A stretch of 64,000 nucleotides of DNA from Acidobacteriota bacterium (GTDB lineage Bacteria > Acidobacteriota > Blastocatellia > Pyrinomonadales > Pyrinomonadaceae), in the NCBI GenBank assembly GCA_019242475.1, contig JAFAVK010000102.1:1-64000 (forward strand), in the 5' to 3' direction. Below, piece after piece: positions 45,567 through 55,239 of this stretch. The notes under the pieces were generated by a model. That model was not told the origin of the DNA. It did not search any database and saw only the letters and a program-made list of their open reading frames with translations. Every line of letters starts with the position of its first letter. Within the stretch, counting starts at the first letter, position 1. A program made the position numbers and the translations under genes.

Positions 45567-48500
45567 TCAAGGCTGGCCGAAGCGCTGGCGGTACTCGATG
45601 GAAGAAAGGAACGCCTTGACCATCTCGGCCGCGTGCCAGTCGCCGTTGAATTCGTCCAGCTTGCCGAGCCAGAAGTTGTAGCCCGAGAAGTCCGCGTCGG
45701 GCGCGGCGTCCGGGTCTCTTCTGAGGTAGCCGAAGTATTGCATCAGCACGAAGGCGCGGTTGAACTCCTGCCGCTGCATGTCGGCGTCCTCGGCCACGGC
45801 GCGCAGGACTTGCGCGCGCGTCAGGGTGCCGTCGGTCAGGCCGCCCACGAGCGCGGCACGTTCGTCGGCCGAAAGCACCTGCCCGGCGTTCGCGTTCAGC
45901 GTGTCCACGAACTGCGCCGGCGTCAACGACAGGGGGTAGGCCGCGGCGAAGCGCGGGTCGCCGACGAAGCCGTCGAAGTAGCTCCGCTTGTTCGACTCAA
46001 GCAGCTCGGCCCAGCCGGGCGCGTTGACGACGACGCCCTGCCCGATGCGCTGCGAGTCGGCCGTGAACGCCGAGAGCCGCAGAGGGACGGGCTTGCCCGG
46101 CAGGTTGCCGTAGGCCGCTTTGTAAGTTCGGTAGACGAGGTAGCCCGTCTCCTTAAACTCAATCGAAAGGAAGAAGGCCGCCGACGTGTCGATGCGCTTC
46201 ACCTCGCGGCAGACGGCGTCTGAGCCGCACGAGTCGATGCCCTGCACCCAGAAGTTGAGACCCGCCGTGTCGGGCTCGCGCCCGAGGAAGTCTCGGTAGT
46301 GCTGCGCGACGAAGAAGCCCGAGCCGTCGATGAGGCTCGGCGAAGGGCGCCAGGATGCGCCGCCCAGGGCGTAGCCGGCGACGAGCTTCGCTTGGTTCGA
46401 GCCGTCGGCGTTCATCGAGTAGAGCGCGGCCGGCCCCTCGCGCAACGAGGTGAAGATGATCTTCGAGCCGTCGGGCGACCACGAAGGCGACAGGTCGTAG
46501 GCGACGTTGTTCGTCAGGCGCGTCTGGTTCGAGCCGTCGGCGTTCATGACGTAAATCTCGGGCTGCCCGTCGCGCGTGCTCTGGAAGACGATCTTCGAGC
46601 CGTCGGGTGAGTAGCGCGGGGACGAATCGCCCGGCCCCTGCGTGAGCTGCCGGTAGTCGTAGACGCCGACGCGCGAGACCCAGATTGAGTTGTTGTAGCT
46701 GACCGCGATGCGCTGGCCGTCGGGCGCCCAGTCGGGCTGGGTCGCGCCCTGCATGTCAACGTTGAGCGGGCGGCGGTTCGAGCCGTCGGCGTTCACGAGC
46801 TGGACGGTCGGCAGGAAGGCGCCGTTGTAGCCGGTGAAGGCGAGCTGCCGGCCGTCGCGCGACCAGGCGGGCTGCGCGCCCTCGACCTCGCCCGAGGGCA
46901 CCGTGAGATTCGTCCCATCGGGGTTGGTCACGCAGACCCTCCGGAGGTTGATGAGGCTCCCGTCCGGGTTGCGGTGGCAGGTGTATGCGAGCCGCGTCCC
47001 GTCGGGCGACCAGGCCGGGTCCATGTCCTCGCCGTCCGAGTTGGAGAGGTTGACGGCCGCCGTGCCGTCGAGGTTGACGAGGAAGATGTCGGCGCCGACG
47101 TTGCCGGGCGCGGCCACCTGCCGCACGAGGGCAATCGGCTGGTCGGCGGCGCCGGGGACGGGCGTCGGCGTCGGCCGCGCGGTGAAGTTGAAGACGGAGG
47201 TCTTGACGGGGCTCGCCGGCCAGCCCGGCTTGAAGGCGCGCGCCTTCAAGGTGGTCGTCGTGCTGATGGCAATCGTGTCGCTGAACGCGAGGGCGGGGTC
47301 GGACTCGGTCGGGTCGGCGCCGTTCCTGGTGTAGCGGACGGTCGCGCCGTTCGTGTTGGTGTGGATGGTCACGTACGTCGTGGACTGGAACGTGCCGCCG
47401 TCGGGCGTGACGACGGGCGTGATGACGGGGAACGGGCCGCTCACCTGCACGGGCGCGCCGCGGTTGACCTGCGTGCGGTCGCCGAGCTGGCCCGCGGAGT
47501 TGGAGCCCCAAGTCCTGACGGTGCCGTCGGCGAGCACGGCGCCGCTGTGCTGGACGCCCGCGGCGACGGCCGTCGCGGAAGCCCCGAGCGCGACCTGCAC
47601 GGGCGCGTTGCGGTTGGCCGTCGTCCCGTCGCCGAGCTGGCCCGATTGGTTGCGGCCCCAGGCCCAGACCGTCCCGTCGGATTTTAAGGCTACTGTGTGT
47701 TCGACCCCGGCCGCGACGGCCGCGACGTTCGAGAGTCCGGCGACCGCGCGCGGCGTCGAACTCGACGCGCCGCCGTTGTCGCCGAGCTGGCCGAACTGGT
47801 TGTCGCCCCAAGAGACGAGCGTGCCGTCGGCCTTGAGCGCGACGGCGTGGTAGCCGCCGGCCGCGACCGCGTTGACGTTCGAGAGGCCCGCGAGCTGGAC
47901 GGGCGTGCTCGTGCTCGAAGCGTTCTGCAAGCCCAGCACGCTCGCCAACGGCGGCGAGCCCGAGGCGTTCGAGCCCCAGCCCCAGACCGTGCCGTCGGTC
48001 TTGACCGCGAGCGAGTAATTCGGGCCGGCGGCGATGGCCTTGACGTTCGACAGACCCGAGACCTGCACCGGCGCGTAGACGGCCTGCGTGAAGGTGCCGT
48101 TGCCGACCTGCCCGCTCGTGTTCGAGCCCCAGGCCCAGACCGTCCCGTCCGACTTCAAGGCCAGACTGTGTGCGCCGCCCGCCGCGACGGCGACGAAGCC
48201 CGCGAGCCCGGGCAGTTGAACGGGGCGCGTGCGGAAGGTGTTGAACTGCTCCTGCACGCCGACCTGGCCCGACTGGTTGCTGCCCCAGGCCCAGACGGTG
48301 CCGTCCGCCTTGAGCGCGAGCGTGTGCGTGCCGCCGGCGCTGACGGCCGAGACGTTCGTGACGTCCGGGGCGAGGACGGGGACGGTCGCGGCGCCGGTGG
48401 TGACGCCGTCGCCGAGCTGACCGAAGAGGCCGACGCCCCACGCCCAGACCGTGCCGTCGTTCTTGAGCGCGACGGTGTGTGCGTCGCTGCCGCCGAGCGT

Positions 48501-51398
48501 GCCGCCCGCCGAGAGCGCGCGCACGCCGTTGAAGGCCGGCGTCTCGACGACCGGCGTCGAGGTCGTCGCCGTGTTGTTCGAGGGGTTCGAGTCCTGCCAG
48601 AAGCTCTGGACGGTCGCCGTGTTCGTCACGGTCGAGCCCGGCGCCGCGTCCACGCGCACGGTGACGGTGGCGTTGCCGCCGAGCGTGCCGAAGAAGAGCG
48701 TGCCGAAGTCGATGGTGATCGCCCCCGAGGTCGCGCCCGCGGGCGGCGCCGAGACGGTCGCGCCCGGCGTGGCCGTGACCGAGACGAGCGACGTGCCGGC
48801 CGGCACCTGCGTCGTCACGCGCGTCTGCTCGGCCCAGAGGTCAACGCTCTGGTTGTGGGCTTCGATCTGGTAGGTCAGAAGCTGACCCGAGGTGGCCGGG
48901 TTCGGGGTGGCGAGCATGCCGACCGACACGTCGGGCGTCGGGTCGGGCGTCGGTTTGCGAGGGGTGTAGACGACGGTCTGCGCGTTGGCAAGATTGAGCG
49001 GAGAGAACTCCGAAGTGTGCGACGCGGCGACGTAGGTGTCCGGGTCGCCGCCCGAGATGCCGACGACGGGGAAGACGAAGTTATTGCCCGCACCGTAGCG
49101 CTTCACAATCGTGCCGTCGCGCCGCAGCTCGACCTCGAAGTTGACCGGGTTCTCGTCCTGGCCGCCCACGCCGTTCGGCGTGAAGTAGGTCACGGCCTGC
49201 CAGCGGAAGATGACGCGCGTCGGGTCGGGCTTGACGACGTACACGTCGCCGCCCGTGCGCAAGTCCGTGCGCAGGTCGTCCCACAGCGCCGCGATCATGC
49301 GGTAGCCCGCGAGCCTCGGCACCGAAGAGACGGCGTCGTCGGGCACGGGGGTGCCGAAGGCGTTGTTGGTGCGCGGCGGGTCGCCGAGGTAGAGCGCGCC
49401 GTTGGTCGAGACGTAGACGCCGCGCGAAGTCTGCCCGAAGAAGTTGAAGTCGAACGGGAGTTGATACGGGTTCGCGGAGTAGAGGTCGTCGCCGACGAGG
49501 TTCAGCTTCTCGCCGCCGGTCGAGAGCGGCTCGGCCGCCGTCGTGCTCAACGTGTAAGGGTCGGACGTGTCCTGGTCAACGCTGACGGCGACGGCCGCGA
49601 CAGGGCTCGCGTTGCCGACGTTATCGAGGGCGCGGATGCCGACGAAGCCCGAGGCGTGACGGAAGGGGACGCTGACCCGCGCCGTCTGCGCCGCGCCCGG
49701 GTTGGCCGGGAGCGGCGCGAACAGGACGTACGAGCGCTGGTACTGGGCCGAGTCCAAAGCGCGCGGGTCTGTGTCGGTGAAGCGAATCTCGTAGAGCGAG
49801 GCGGGCGCGCCGCCCGCGCCGTCGTCGCCGGGCGCCGTCCAGGCGAGGTTGAGCGTGCGCCCCTGCTGCGAGGTGACACGGAAGTTGTCGGGCTGCGCGG
49901 GCGGCGCCGAGTCGGCCTCGGCCGCCGCGGCGAGCGCGCCCGCCGCGTTGAGCCGCCGCCCCGTGACGTAGCCCGTCGAGCTGAAGAAGTCTGCCTGCGG
50001 CGCGAGACTTTGCAACTGGTCGCCGCCAAAGAGCAGCGCCGCGCGCAGGCGCGCGAGCGAAATGTCGGGGTCGGCCGCGCAGACGAGCGCCGCCGCGCCC
50101 GAGACGTGCGGCGCGGCCATCGACGTGCCGTCGGCCAGGGCGTAGGTGCCGCCCGGCGTCGTCGAGAGAATCTCCTCGCCCGGCGCGACCATCTGCACCG
50201 TGCGCGGGCCGTAGTTCGAGAAGACCGCGGGGTTGTCGTAGCGCGTCGAGGCGCCGACCGTGATGACGTTCGGCTCGTTGTAGCCGGCGGGGAAGACGGG
50301 CGTGCGGTCGTTGCTGCGCCCGTCGTTGCCGGAGGAGGCGACGAAGAGGACGCCCGCATCGCCCAACGCGCGGATGGCGTCGCGCTCGGCCTGCGACTCG
50401 CCGTAGCCGCCGTAGGAGTTGTTGAGCACCCGCAGGTTCGCGCCCTTCGCGCCGCCCGAAGAGTTGTAGAGGTCGCGCAAGGTCTTCGCGTAGCCGTAGG
50501 CGCGCACCGTCAGGAGCACGGACGAGGGCGCCGCCGCCTCGCCCTCCTGCCCGAGAATCTTGATCGGCAAGAGCTTGACGTTCCAGTTGACGCCCGCGAC
50601 GCCCTGCCCGTTGTTACCCGAGGCGCCGATGATGCCGGCGACGTGCGTGCCGTGCGCGTCCGTCTCGTCGGAGGGGAAGGCGCCGTGCCCGTCGTAGACG
50701 GTCGCGTCGTTGTGGAAGAAGTCCCAGCCATGCACGTCGTCAACGAAGCCGTCGCCGTCGTCGTCCACGCCGTTGCCGGGGACTTCGGCCGGGTTCGTCC
50801 AGACGTTGGCCTGCAAGTCCGGGTGGCTGATGTCTATGCCCTCGTCCACGACGCCGACGACGACTTGAGAGCTTCCCGTCGTCGTGTTCCAGGCGGGCTC
50901 GGCGTCGATGTCTGCTCCCGCGGAGCCCTGCGGCTGGCCCGTGTTCTTGAGCGCCCACTGGGACGAGAAGGAGGGGTCGTTCGGCGTGTTGAACTTGCGG
51001 CGGACGTAGTTCGGCTCGGCGTAGAGAACTTCGGGGAGCGCGCGCAGAGACTCGACCGCTTCGAGCGTGTCCGCGGGGCTCACGCGCGCGAGGCTCAGGC
51101 CGCGCACGACCTGAAGCCCGGGCGGCGTCTCCAACGCGACGGGGATCGCGCGCCCGTCGGAGGCGCGCAGCGCGGTCAACTCCTGCCTGGCCGCGGAGGC
51201 GAACTTCGACCCGGCGCGGAAGCGGACGAGAATCTCGCCGGGGACGAAGGCGCGCGCCTTCGTCTCGGAAGAGGCGACCTGCGGAGCGCGCGCGGCCGAG
51301 GCGACGCGCTGTGCGAAGACGTAGGCGAAGGCGGCGCAGGCCGCGACCGACAGAAAGAGCGCGAGGGCGCGCGAGGAGGTACGCCGAGAGGGGTACAT
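45567..51398 (-). CDS. Giant exported subtilisin with RCC1, PD40 and DUF4214 domains
   Basis: A 1943-residue protein. A hydrophobic N-terminus (residues 10-30) and a propeptide (FVPGEILVRFRAGS) precede an S8 protease with Asp185 (VGVVDEGIDISH), His252 (DAHGTHVAGIIG) and Ser426 (ADGTSMAAPHVSG). A DUF11-like domain (about 820-955) follows. Seven RCC1 units (960-1320; motifs like ALKSDGTVWAWGSN) make a seven-bladed propeller, then a chitobiase-like domain (FQSTTYVTIHTNTNGATVRY), PD40 repeats (1420-1720; PAWSPDGTRLAYTCHR) and the DUF4214 module ending EYRQRFGQP. A secreted protease-scaffold is inferred; the target is unknown. AAGGA lies upstream of the ATG. Confidence 0.92.
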   Translation of the reverse strand: MYPSRRTSSRALALFLSVAACAAFAYVFAQRVASAARAPQVASSETKARAFVPGEILVRFRAGSKFASAARQELTALRASDGRAIPVALETPPGLQVVRGLSLARVSPADTLEAVESLRALPEVLYAEPNYVRRKFNTPNDPSFSSQWALKNTGQPQGSAGADIDAEPAWNTTTGSSQVVVGVVDEGIDISHPDLQANVWTNPAEVPGNGVDDDGDGFVDDVHGWDFFHNDATVYDGHGAFPSDETDAHGTHVAGIIGASGNNGQGVAGVNWNVKLLPIKILGQEGEAAAPSSVLLTVRAYGYAKTLRDLYNSSGGAKGANLRVLNNSYGGYGESQAERDAIRALGDAGVLFVASSGNDGRSNDRTPVFPAGYNEPNVITVGASTRYDNPAVFSNYGPRTVQMVAPGEEILSTTPGGTYALADGTSMAAPHVSGAAALVCAADPDISLARLRAALLFGGDQLQSLAPQADFFSSTGYVTGRRLNAAGALAAAAEADSAPPAQPDNFRVTSQQGRTLNLAWTAPGDDGAGGAPASLYEIRFTDTDPRALDSAQYQRSYVLFAPLPANPGAAQTARVSVPFRHASGFVGIRALDNVGNASPVAAVAVSVDQDTSDPYTLSTTAAEPLSTGGEKLNLVGDDLYSANPYQLPFDFNFFGQTSRGVYVSTNGALYLGDPPRTNNAFGTPVPDDAVSSVPRLAGYRMIAALWDDLRTDLRTGGDVYVVKPDPTRVIFRWQAVTYFTPNGVGGQDENPVNFEVELRRDGTIVKRYGAGNNFVFPVVGISGGDPDTYVAASHTSEFSPLNLANAQTVVYTPRKPTPDPTPDVSVGMLATPNPATSGQLLTYQIEAHNQSVDLWAEQTRVTTQVPAGTSLVSVTATPGATVSAPPAGATSGAITIDFGTLFFGTLGGNATVTVRVDAAPGSTVTNTATVQSFWQDSNPSNNTATTSTPVVETPAFNGVRALSAGGTLGGSDAHTVALKNDGTVWAWGVGLFGQLGDGVTTGAATVPVLAPDVTNVSAVSAGGTHTLALKADGTVWAWGSNQSGQVGVQEQFNTFRTRPVQLPGLAGFVAVAAGGAHSLALKSDGTVWAWGSNTSGQVGNGTFTQAVYAPVQVSGLSNVKAIAAGPNYSLAVKTDGTVWGWGSNASGSPPLASVLGLQNASSTSTPVQLAGLSNVNAVAAGGYHAVALKADGTLVSWGDNQFGQLGDNGGASSSTPRAVAGLSNVAAVAAGVEHTVALKSDGTVWAWGRNQSGQLGDGTTANRNAPVQVALGASATAVAAGVQHSGAVLADGTVRTWGSNSAGQLGDRTQVNRGAPVQVSGPFPVITPVVTPDGGTFQSTTYVTIHTNTNGATVRYTRNGADPTESDPALAFSDTIAISTTTTLKARAFKPGWPASPVKTSVFNFTARPTPTPVPGAADQPIALVRQVAAPGNVGADIFLVNLDGTAAVNLSNSDGEDMDPAWSPDGTRLAYTCHRNPDGSLINLRRVCVTNPDGTNLTVPSGEVEGAQPAWSRDGRQLAFTGYNGAFLPTVQLVNADGSNRRPLNVDMQGATQPDWAPDGQRIAVSYNNSIWVSRVGVYDYRQLTQGPGDSSPRYSPDGSKIVFQSTRDGQPEIYVMNADGSNQTRLTNNVAYDLSPSWSPDGSKIIFTSLREGPAALYSMNADGSNQAKLVAGYALGGASWRPSPSLIDGSGFFVAQHYRDFLGREPDTAGLNFWVQGIDSCGSDAVCREVKRIDTSAAFFLSIEFKETGYLVYRTYKAAYGNLPGKPVPLRLSAFTADSQRIGQGVVVNAPGWAELLESNKRSYFDGFVGDPRFAAAYPLSLTPAQFVDTLNANAGQVLSADERAALVGGLTDGTLTRAQVLRAVAEDADMQRQEFNRAFVLMQYFGYLRRDPDAAPDADFSGYNFWLGKLDEFNGDWHAAEMVKAFLSSIEYRQRFGQP

Positions 51399-51676
51399 GG
51401 GCTATTTAATTCCTTCGATAAAGAGTGCTCCGGGCGCCGGCTATGAGTGGCGGCCGGGTGTTTATAACTTCTTCGACCGTTGCAAAACGCGCACGGGGGC
51501 GCGCACAACGGCTCCCCGTCTGACGACGAGGGACTTGGCAATTCTCAGGCCGCTCCGGCGCCTCAAATTAGAGCTTTAAAGAGACGGGTGGCTGATTGGG
51601 GAGGGTCTTTGATGCGGGAAAGGCTTCCGCGGATTGCTGCGGACAACTGTCGGGTGAAATTTGCGCGCGGCGACTG

Positions 51677-52483
51677 TTACTGCTTCTTGGCCTCGGCCTT
51701 CGGCTCGTCCTTGCACTGCTCGACGGCGCCCTGCTCGGTGATGCCGAGCCGCTCGCGGACGAAGCGCTCCACGTCCTTCTCGATCAGCTCGCCGCCGACG
51801 ACCCAGGCCTTCTCCGTCAAAAGCTCGCCCGACGCGTTGAGCTTCGCCGGCTCGAGGAAGACGTTGAAGGGCGAGCCCCAGTTGCGCGGGTCGCCGATGG
51901 ACTTGCGGTAGGCGTAGTGCGTCGTCTTCTCCTTCTGGTCGCCGGCCTCGGACTCGACGACGACGGGGAAGGGCGCGCCGCCCTGCGACTCGAAATATTT
52001 GCGCGAGTCCTCGGCCGAGCCGTACTCGCTGACGCCGACGACCTCGAACCCCTGCGACTTGTACTTGTCATAGAGCCGCCAGACCGTGGGCGCCTCAGCC
52101 TTCCAGTTCCCGCACCACGGCGCGAAGTAGACGACCATCACGAGCTTCTTGCCCTTCGCCAACTCGCGCAGGGAGACGGGCGTGCCGTCCTTCAGCGTCT
52201 TGAACGTCCAGTCCTTGTAATCGATCTTCTGCTCAAGCAGGGGCGCCCACTCGTGCCCCGCGTCACGCACCAACTGCGTCCCGCCCTGCGGCTGCGGCGC
52301 GGCCGGCGTCGGCGTCGGCTGCTGCGTCACGGCCGGCGTCTTGAAGACCGATGCGGCGCCGCCCGCCGGGTTCGGAGTCTGCGCGGGCTGCGGGCTGACT
52401 TGCGCGCCCGCCCCACGCGCGGACGCGAGCGCGGCGGCGGCGAAGACGAGTGCGGCGGCGGTGCGGCTGTGATGCTTGAACAT
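51677..52483 (-). CDS. Thioredoxin-fold exported protein with CGNW at the active site
   Basis: A 268-residue protein with a signal peptide (AAALVFAAAALASARGAGAQ) and a Pro/Gln-rich linker. The thioredoxin-like core has VMVVYFAPWCGNWKAEAPTV, where TlpA or AhpC/TSA proteins have CxxC; the second cysteine is replaced by Trp. This removes normal disulfide chemistry, although one Cys may still act. It also has an extended C-terminus ending EAKKQ. It lies in a run of thioredoxin-like genes with the CcdA-TlpA fusion. The redox role is uncertain; a binding role is possible. Confidence 0.85.
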   Translation of the reverse strand: MFKHHSRTAAALVFAAAALASARGAGAQVSPQPAQTPNPAGGAASVFKTPAVTQQPTPTPAAPQPQGGTQLVRDAGHEWAPLLEQKIDYKDWTFKTLKDGTPVSLRELAKGKKLVMVVYFAPWCGNWKAEAPTVWRLYDKYKSQGFEVVGVSEYGSAEDSRKYFESQGGAPFPVVVESEAGDQKEKTTHYAYRKSIGDPRNWGSPFNVFLEPAKLNASGELLTEKAWVVGGELIEKDVERFVRERLGITEQGAVEQCKDEPKAEAKKQ

Positions 52484-52513
52484 GGTTCTTTCTCTCGTTC
52501 GTGCGGGCAGGGC

Positions 52514-53764
52514 TTATTCACTCTTGAGCGCGGCGGTCGTCGGCGGCTCGTCGAGCAAGGGGTTGATGAGCGCTTCGAACTGGGCGCGGGAGCGTTCGCC
52601 GATGATCTTCTGGCGGATGCGCCCCTGGCGGTCGATGATGAAGGTCGTGGGGAGCGTGCCGACGGCGTACCTGTTGGCGACGGAGTCGTCGCCGAGGGCG
52701 ACGGTGTAGTCCTGCTTCACGTCCTTCTGGTAGTCGCGGACGAGGTCGGCCGAGTCGTAGGTCGTGACGCCGAGGACTTTGAAGCCGCGGCCGCCGAGGT
52801 CGCGCTGCATGGCGCTGAGGCTCGGTATCTCCGAGCGGCAGGGCACGCACCACGTCGCCCAGAAGTTGAGGAGCACGACCTGGCCGCGCAGGTCTGAGAC
52901 CTTGACGGGCTTGCCGTCAAGCGTCTTCAGCTCGACGTCGGGCGCGGGCTCGGCTTCGGCCTGCGCGCCGGTCGCGCTCTGCACCGTCGGCTTCGGCACG
53001 GGGGCGGGCGGCGCGTCCTGCTTCACCCAGCCCTCGGCGTTGGGCAGGTAGCGCGAGGCGACCGAGGCGACCCACGTCAGGCTGTTCGAGGCGACCATCA
53101 GGCCGATGACGATGAGCAGGAGGCCGGAGGCGATCTCGACCTTGTGCAGGTGGCGGCGGAACTTCGCGTAGAAGCCGAGGAAGGCGTTCATCAACAGCCC
53201 GACGACGAGGAAGGGGATGGCGAGCCCCGCGGCGTAGAAGGCCGAAAGGATGAGCCCGCTCTTCCAGCCGCCGCTCGTCGCGGCGAGCCCGATGATGCCG
53301 CCGAGGATGGGGCCGATGCACGGCGTCCACCCGGCCGCGAACGCGACGCCGAGCAGCGCCGCGCCCAGAGGCCCGGCCGGCTTGTCTTCGGAGAACTTGC
53401 GCGTGTCGCGGTAGAGCGCGCCGATCTTGAGCACGCCCATCATCTGCAACCCGAAGCCGACGATGACGAGGCCGCCGACGATCCTCACCCACGGCGTCGA
53501 GAAGAGCACGTTGCCGACCCAGCCGGCGGTCGCGCCCAGCAGCACGAAGATGAGCGAGACGCCCGCGTTGAAGGCGAGCGAGTTGACGATGACGGCGCGC
53601 CGCGCCGACGCGCGCGAGCCCCCGCCCTCGCCCTTCAAATGCTCGACGCTCACGCCCGAGATGAGCGAGATGTAGCCGGGCACGAGCGGCAGCACGCACG
53701 GCGTCAGAAACGACAGGAGCCCCGCGGCGAACGCAATCGCGATGGTTATGTTCGAGCCTTCCAT
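52514..53764 (-). CDS. CcdA-type membrane protein fused to TlpA thioredoxin
   Basis: A 416-residue fusion. N-terminal membrane helices carry the two CcdA cysteines, FLTPCVLPLVPGYISL and GWTPCIGPILGGIIG. After a Pro/Ala-rich linker a TlpA domain (from about 270) has FWATWCVPCRSEIPSLSAMQ and FIIDRQGRIRQ. CcdA/DsbD transfers electrons from cytosolic thioredoxin to periplasmic partners, and here the partner is fused. The predicted thioredoxin domain lies outside the membrane. It is followed by the CGNW protein 30 bases downstream, so they form an operon. Start chosen at the ATG 53764; a TTG at 53782 is possible. Confidence 0.92.
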   Translation of the reverse strand: MEGSNITIAIAFAAGLLSFLTPCVLPLVPGYISLISGVSVEHLKGEGGGSRASARRAVIVNSLAFNAGVSLIFVLLGATAGWVGNVLFSTPWVRIVGGLVIVGFGLQMMGVLKIGALYRDTRKFSEDKPAGPLGAALLGVAFAAGWTPCIGPILGGIIGLAATSGGWKSGLILSAFYAAGLAIPFLVVGLLMNAFLGFYAKFRRHLHKVEIASGLLLIVIGLMVASNSLTWVASVASRYLPNAEGWVKQDAPPAPVPKPTVQSATGAQAEAEPAPDVELKTLDGKPVKVSDLRGQVVLLNFWATWCVPCRSEIPSLSAMQRDLGGRGFKVLGVTTYDSADLVRDYQKDVKQDYTVALGDDSVANRYAVGTLPTTFIIDRQGRIRQKIIGERSRAQFEALINPLLDEPPTTAALKSE

Positions 53765-53790
53765 AGCGGTGCAAGAGTACAACAGAAAAC

Positions 53791-53872
53791 CCGTGAACCG
53801 TGAACCGTAAACCGTGACAAGAAGGAGACGGTTTTTAACTTGTCACGGTTTACAGTTCACGGTTCACGGCTG
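53791..53872. repeat. Heptad-repeat hairpin cassette between thioredoxin genes
   Basis: Left arm 53791-53821 has blocks of CCGTGAA type (CGTGAAC/CGTGAAC/CGTAAAC/CGTGACA). Right arm 53839-53872 is its reverse complement with one mismatch over 31 bases. The inner loop is short and contains GGTTTTTAA. The right arm overlaps the stop codon of the gene at 53864: the TGA is inside a heptad. It can act as a terminator for that gene. Confidence 0.92.
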
Positions 53873-55210
53873 TTCGTCGAGTAGCTTCAAGACCATCGTC
53901 TTCAACAGCTCGGCCTCCTCGTCGCTGGCGCCGATGGTGAGGAAGCGGACGCGGCCGCGGCGGTCTACGAGGACGGCCGTCGGGAGTCCCGCGACGCCGA
54001 AGGGGACGGCGTTGCGCGCGTCGGCCGCGACGGCGAAGTCGTAGGAGACGTTCATCCGGCGCTTGAACTGGCGGAAGTATTCCAGCTCCTGCGCGCGCGT
54101 CGCGGGCTCGCCCTTGATCTGCCCCTCGAACTCGTTGAGGCCGATGACGACGAGGCCGCGCTCCCTGTACTTCTCTTGCAAAGCGTTCAGGCGCGGCATC
54201 GTCTTGACGCAGAAGGTGCACCACGTCGCCCAGAAGTCGATGAGCACGACCTTGCCGCGCAGCTCGGAGAGCCTGACGGGGCCGCGGCCGATCAGCTCGG
54301 CCACGTTGATCTCGGGCGAGGCGGGCGGCTCCAGCCCCGCGACCTCGGGCGGCGGGCCGAAGGGCACGCCCTGGTCGAGGACGAGCTGAGTCGCCTCCCC
54401 GTAGAGGCGCGCCGAGGGGATGGCGAAGGCGCGCGCGCGCATCTCCTGCGAGACGCGGACGCCCTCCTCGCGGCGGCCGGCCTTGACGAGCACGTTCGAG
54501 TAGAAGGAGCCGGCGTTGTAGATGACCGCGTCGCGCTGGTCGGGGTCTTTGATCGCGCGCGCGTATTCGAGCGCGGCCTTGTACGACTCGCCCGCGGGCG
54601 CGGCGGCGTGCGCGTAGTCCTTCTTCTTGGCGTAGGCCGAGGCGACCAGCAGGTTCATGCGGTGGAGGTCGGCGACGCTGCGCGGCTCCGCCTTGTAGTA
54701 GCCGGCCAGCGCGCTCTCGGCCTCTTCGGTGCGCCCGAGCTGCGCGGCCTGCTGCGTGACGACGGAGCGTGCGCGCTGCTTGAGTTCGGGGTGTTCGGCG
54801 TCCGTCTCGGCGAGGAACTTCTGCATCGAGTCGAGCGCGCCCTCGCCCTTGCCCGCGAGCGAGTAGAGCAGGCCCGCGTAGTAGAGGTCTGTCCCGCGCA
54901 GCGGCGCGCGCGCGGCGAGTCGCGCGGCGTTTTGGAGCGCGAGGTCTTTCTGCTCCTGCAAGGTCTTCTGTTCGAGCAGCGGGTCGTAGGGGACGTTGTT
55001 CTGCCGGAACTGGTCGAACTTGCGCTGCGCGTACTGCGACGCCTCTTCGTAGAGCGTCTGCGCCTCGGACGGTTTGGGGGCGCCCTTGTCGTCCTTCTCC
55101 GCCCCTTCGGCGGTGCGCGGCCGGACGCCCGCCTGCCCGCGCGCCGTGGCGGCGGCGCACAACGCGAGCGAGAGGGCGAGCGGGAGGGCGAAGGTTGAAA
55201 CTCTCTTCAT
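53864..55210 (-). CDS. Exported TlpA-like thioredoxin with helical N-terminal region
   Basis: A 448-residue protein. A signal peptide (LPLALSLALCAAATARGQA) precedes a helical, TPR-like region (about 50-260; LALQNAARLAARAP, KAALEYARAIKDPDQRDAVI). A C-terminal TlpA domain follows (from about 290), with VRLSELRGKVVLIDFWATWC, then TFC as the CxxC, and LVDRRGRVRFLTIG. Periplasmic thiol-disulfide exchange is likely. It is the most upstream of three thioredoxin-like genes on this strand. Its last codon and stop lie in the heptad cassette. Confidence 0.9.
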   Translation of the reverse strand: MKRVSTFALPLALSLALCAAATARGQAGVRPRTAEGAEKDDKGAPKPSEAQTLYEEASQYAQRKFDQFRQNNVPYDPLLEQKTLQEQKDLALQNAARLAARAPLRGTDLYYAGLLYSLAGKGEGALDSMQKFLAETDAEHPELKQRARSVVTQQAAQLGRTEEAESALAGYYKAEPRSVADLHRMNLLVASAYAKKKDYAHAAAPAGESYKAALEYARAIKDPDQRDAVIYNAGSFYSNVLVKAGRREEGVRVSQEMRARAFAIPSARLYGEATQLVLDQGVPFGPPPEVAGLEPPASPEINVAELIGRGPVRLSELRGKVVLIDFWATWCTFCVKTMPRLNALQEKYRERGLVVIGLNEFEGQIKGEPATRAQELEYFRQFKRRMNVSYDFAVAADARNAVPFGVAGLPTAVLVDRRGRVRFLTIGASDEEAELLKTMVLKLLDEQP

Positions 55211-55239
55211 CTGTCGGAAACTACTCCTTGAATTTCAAG

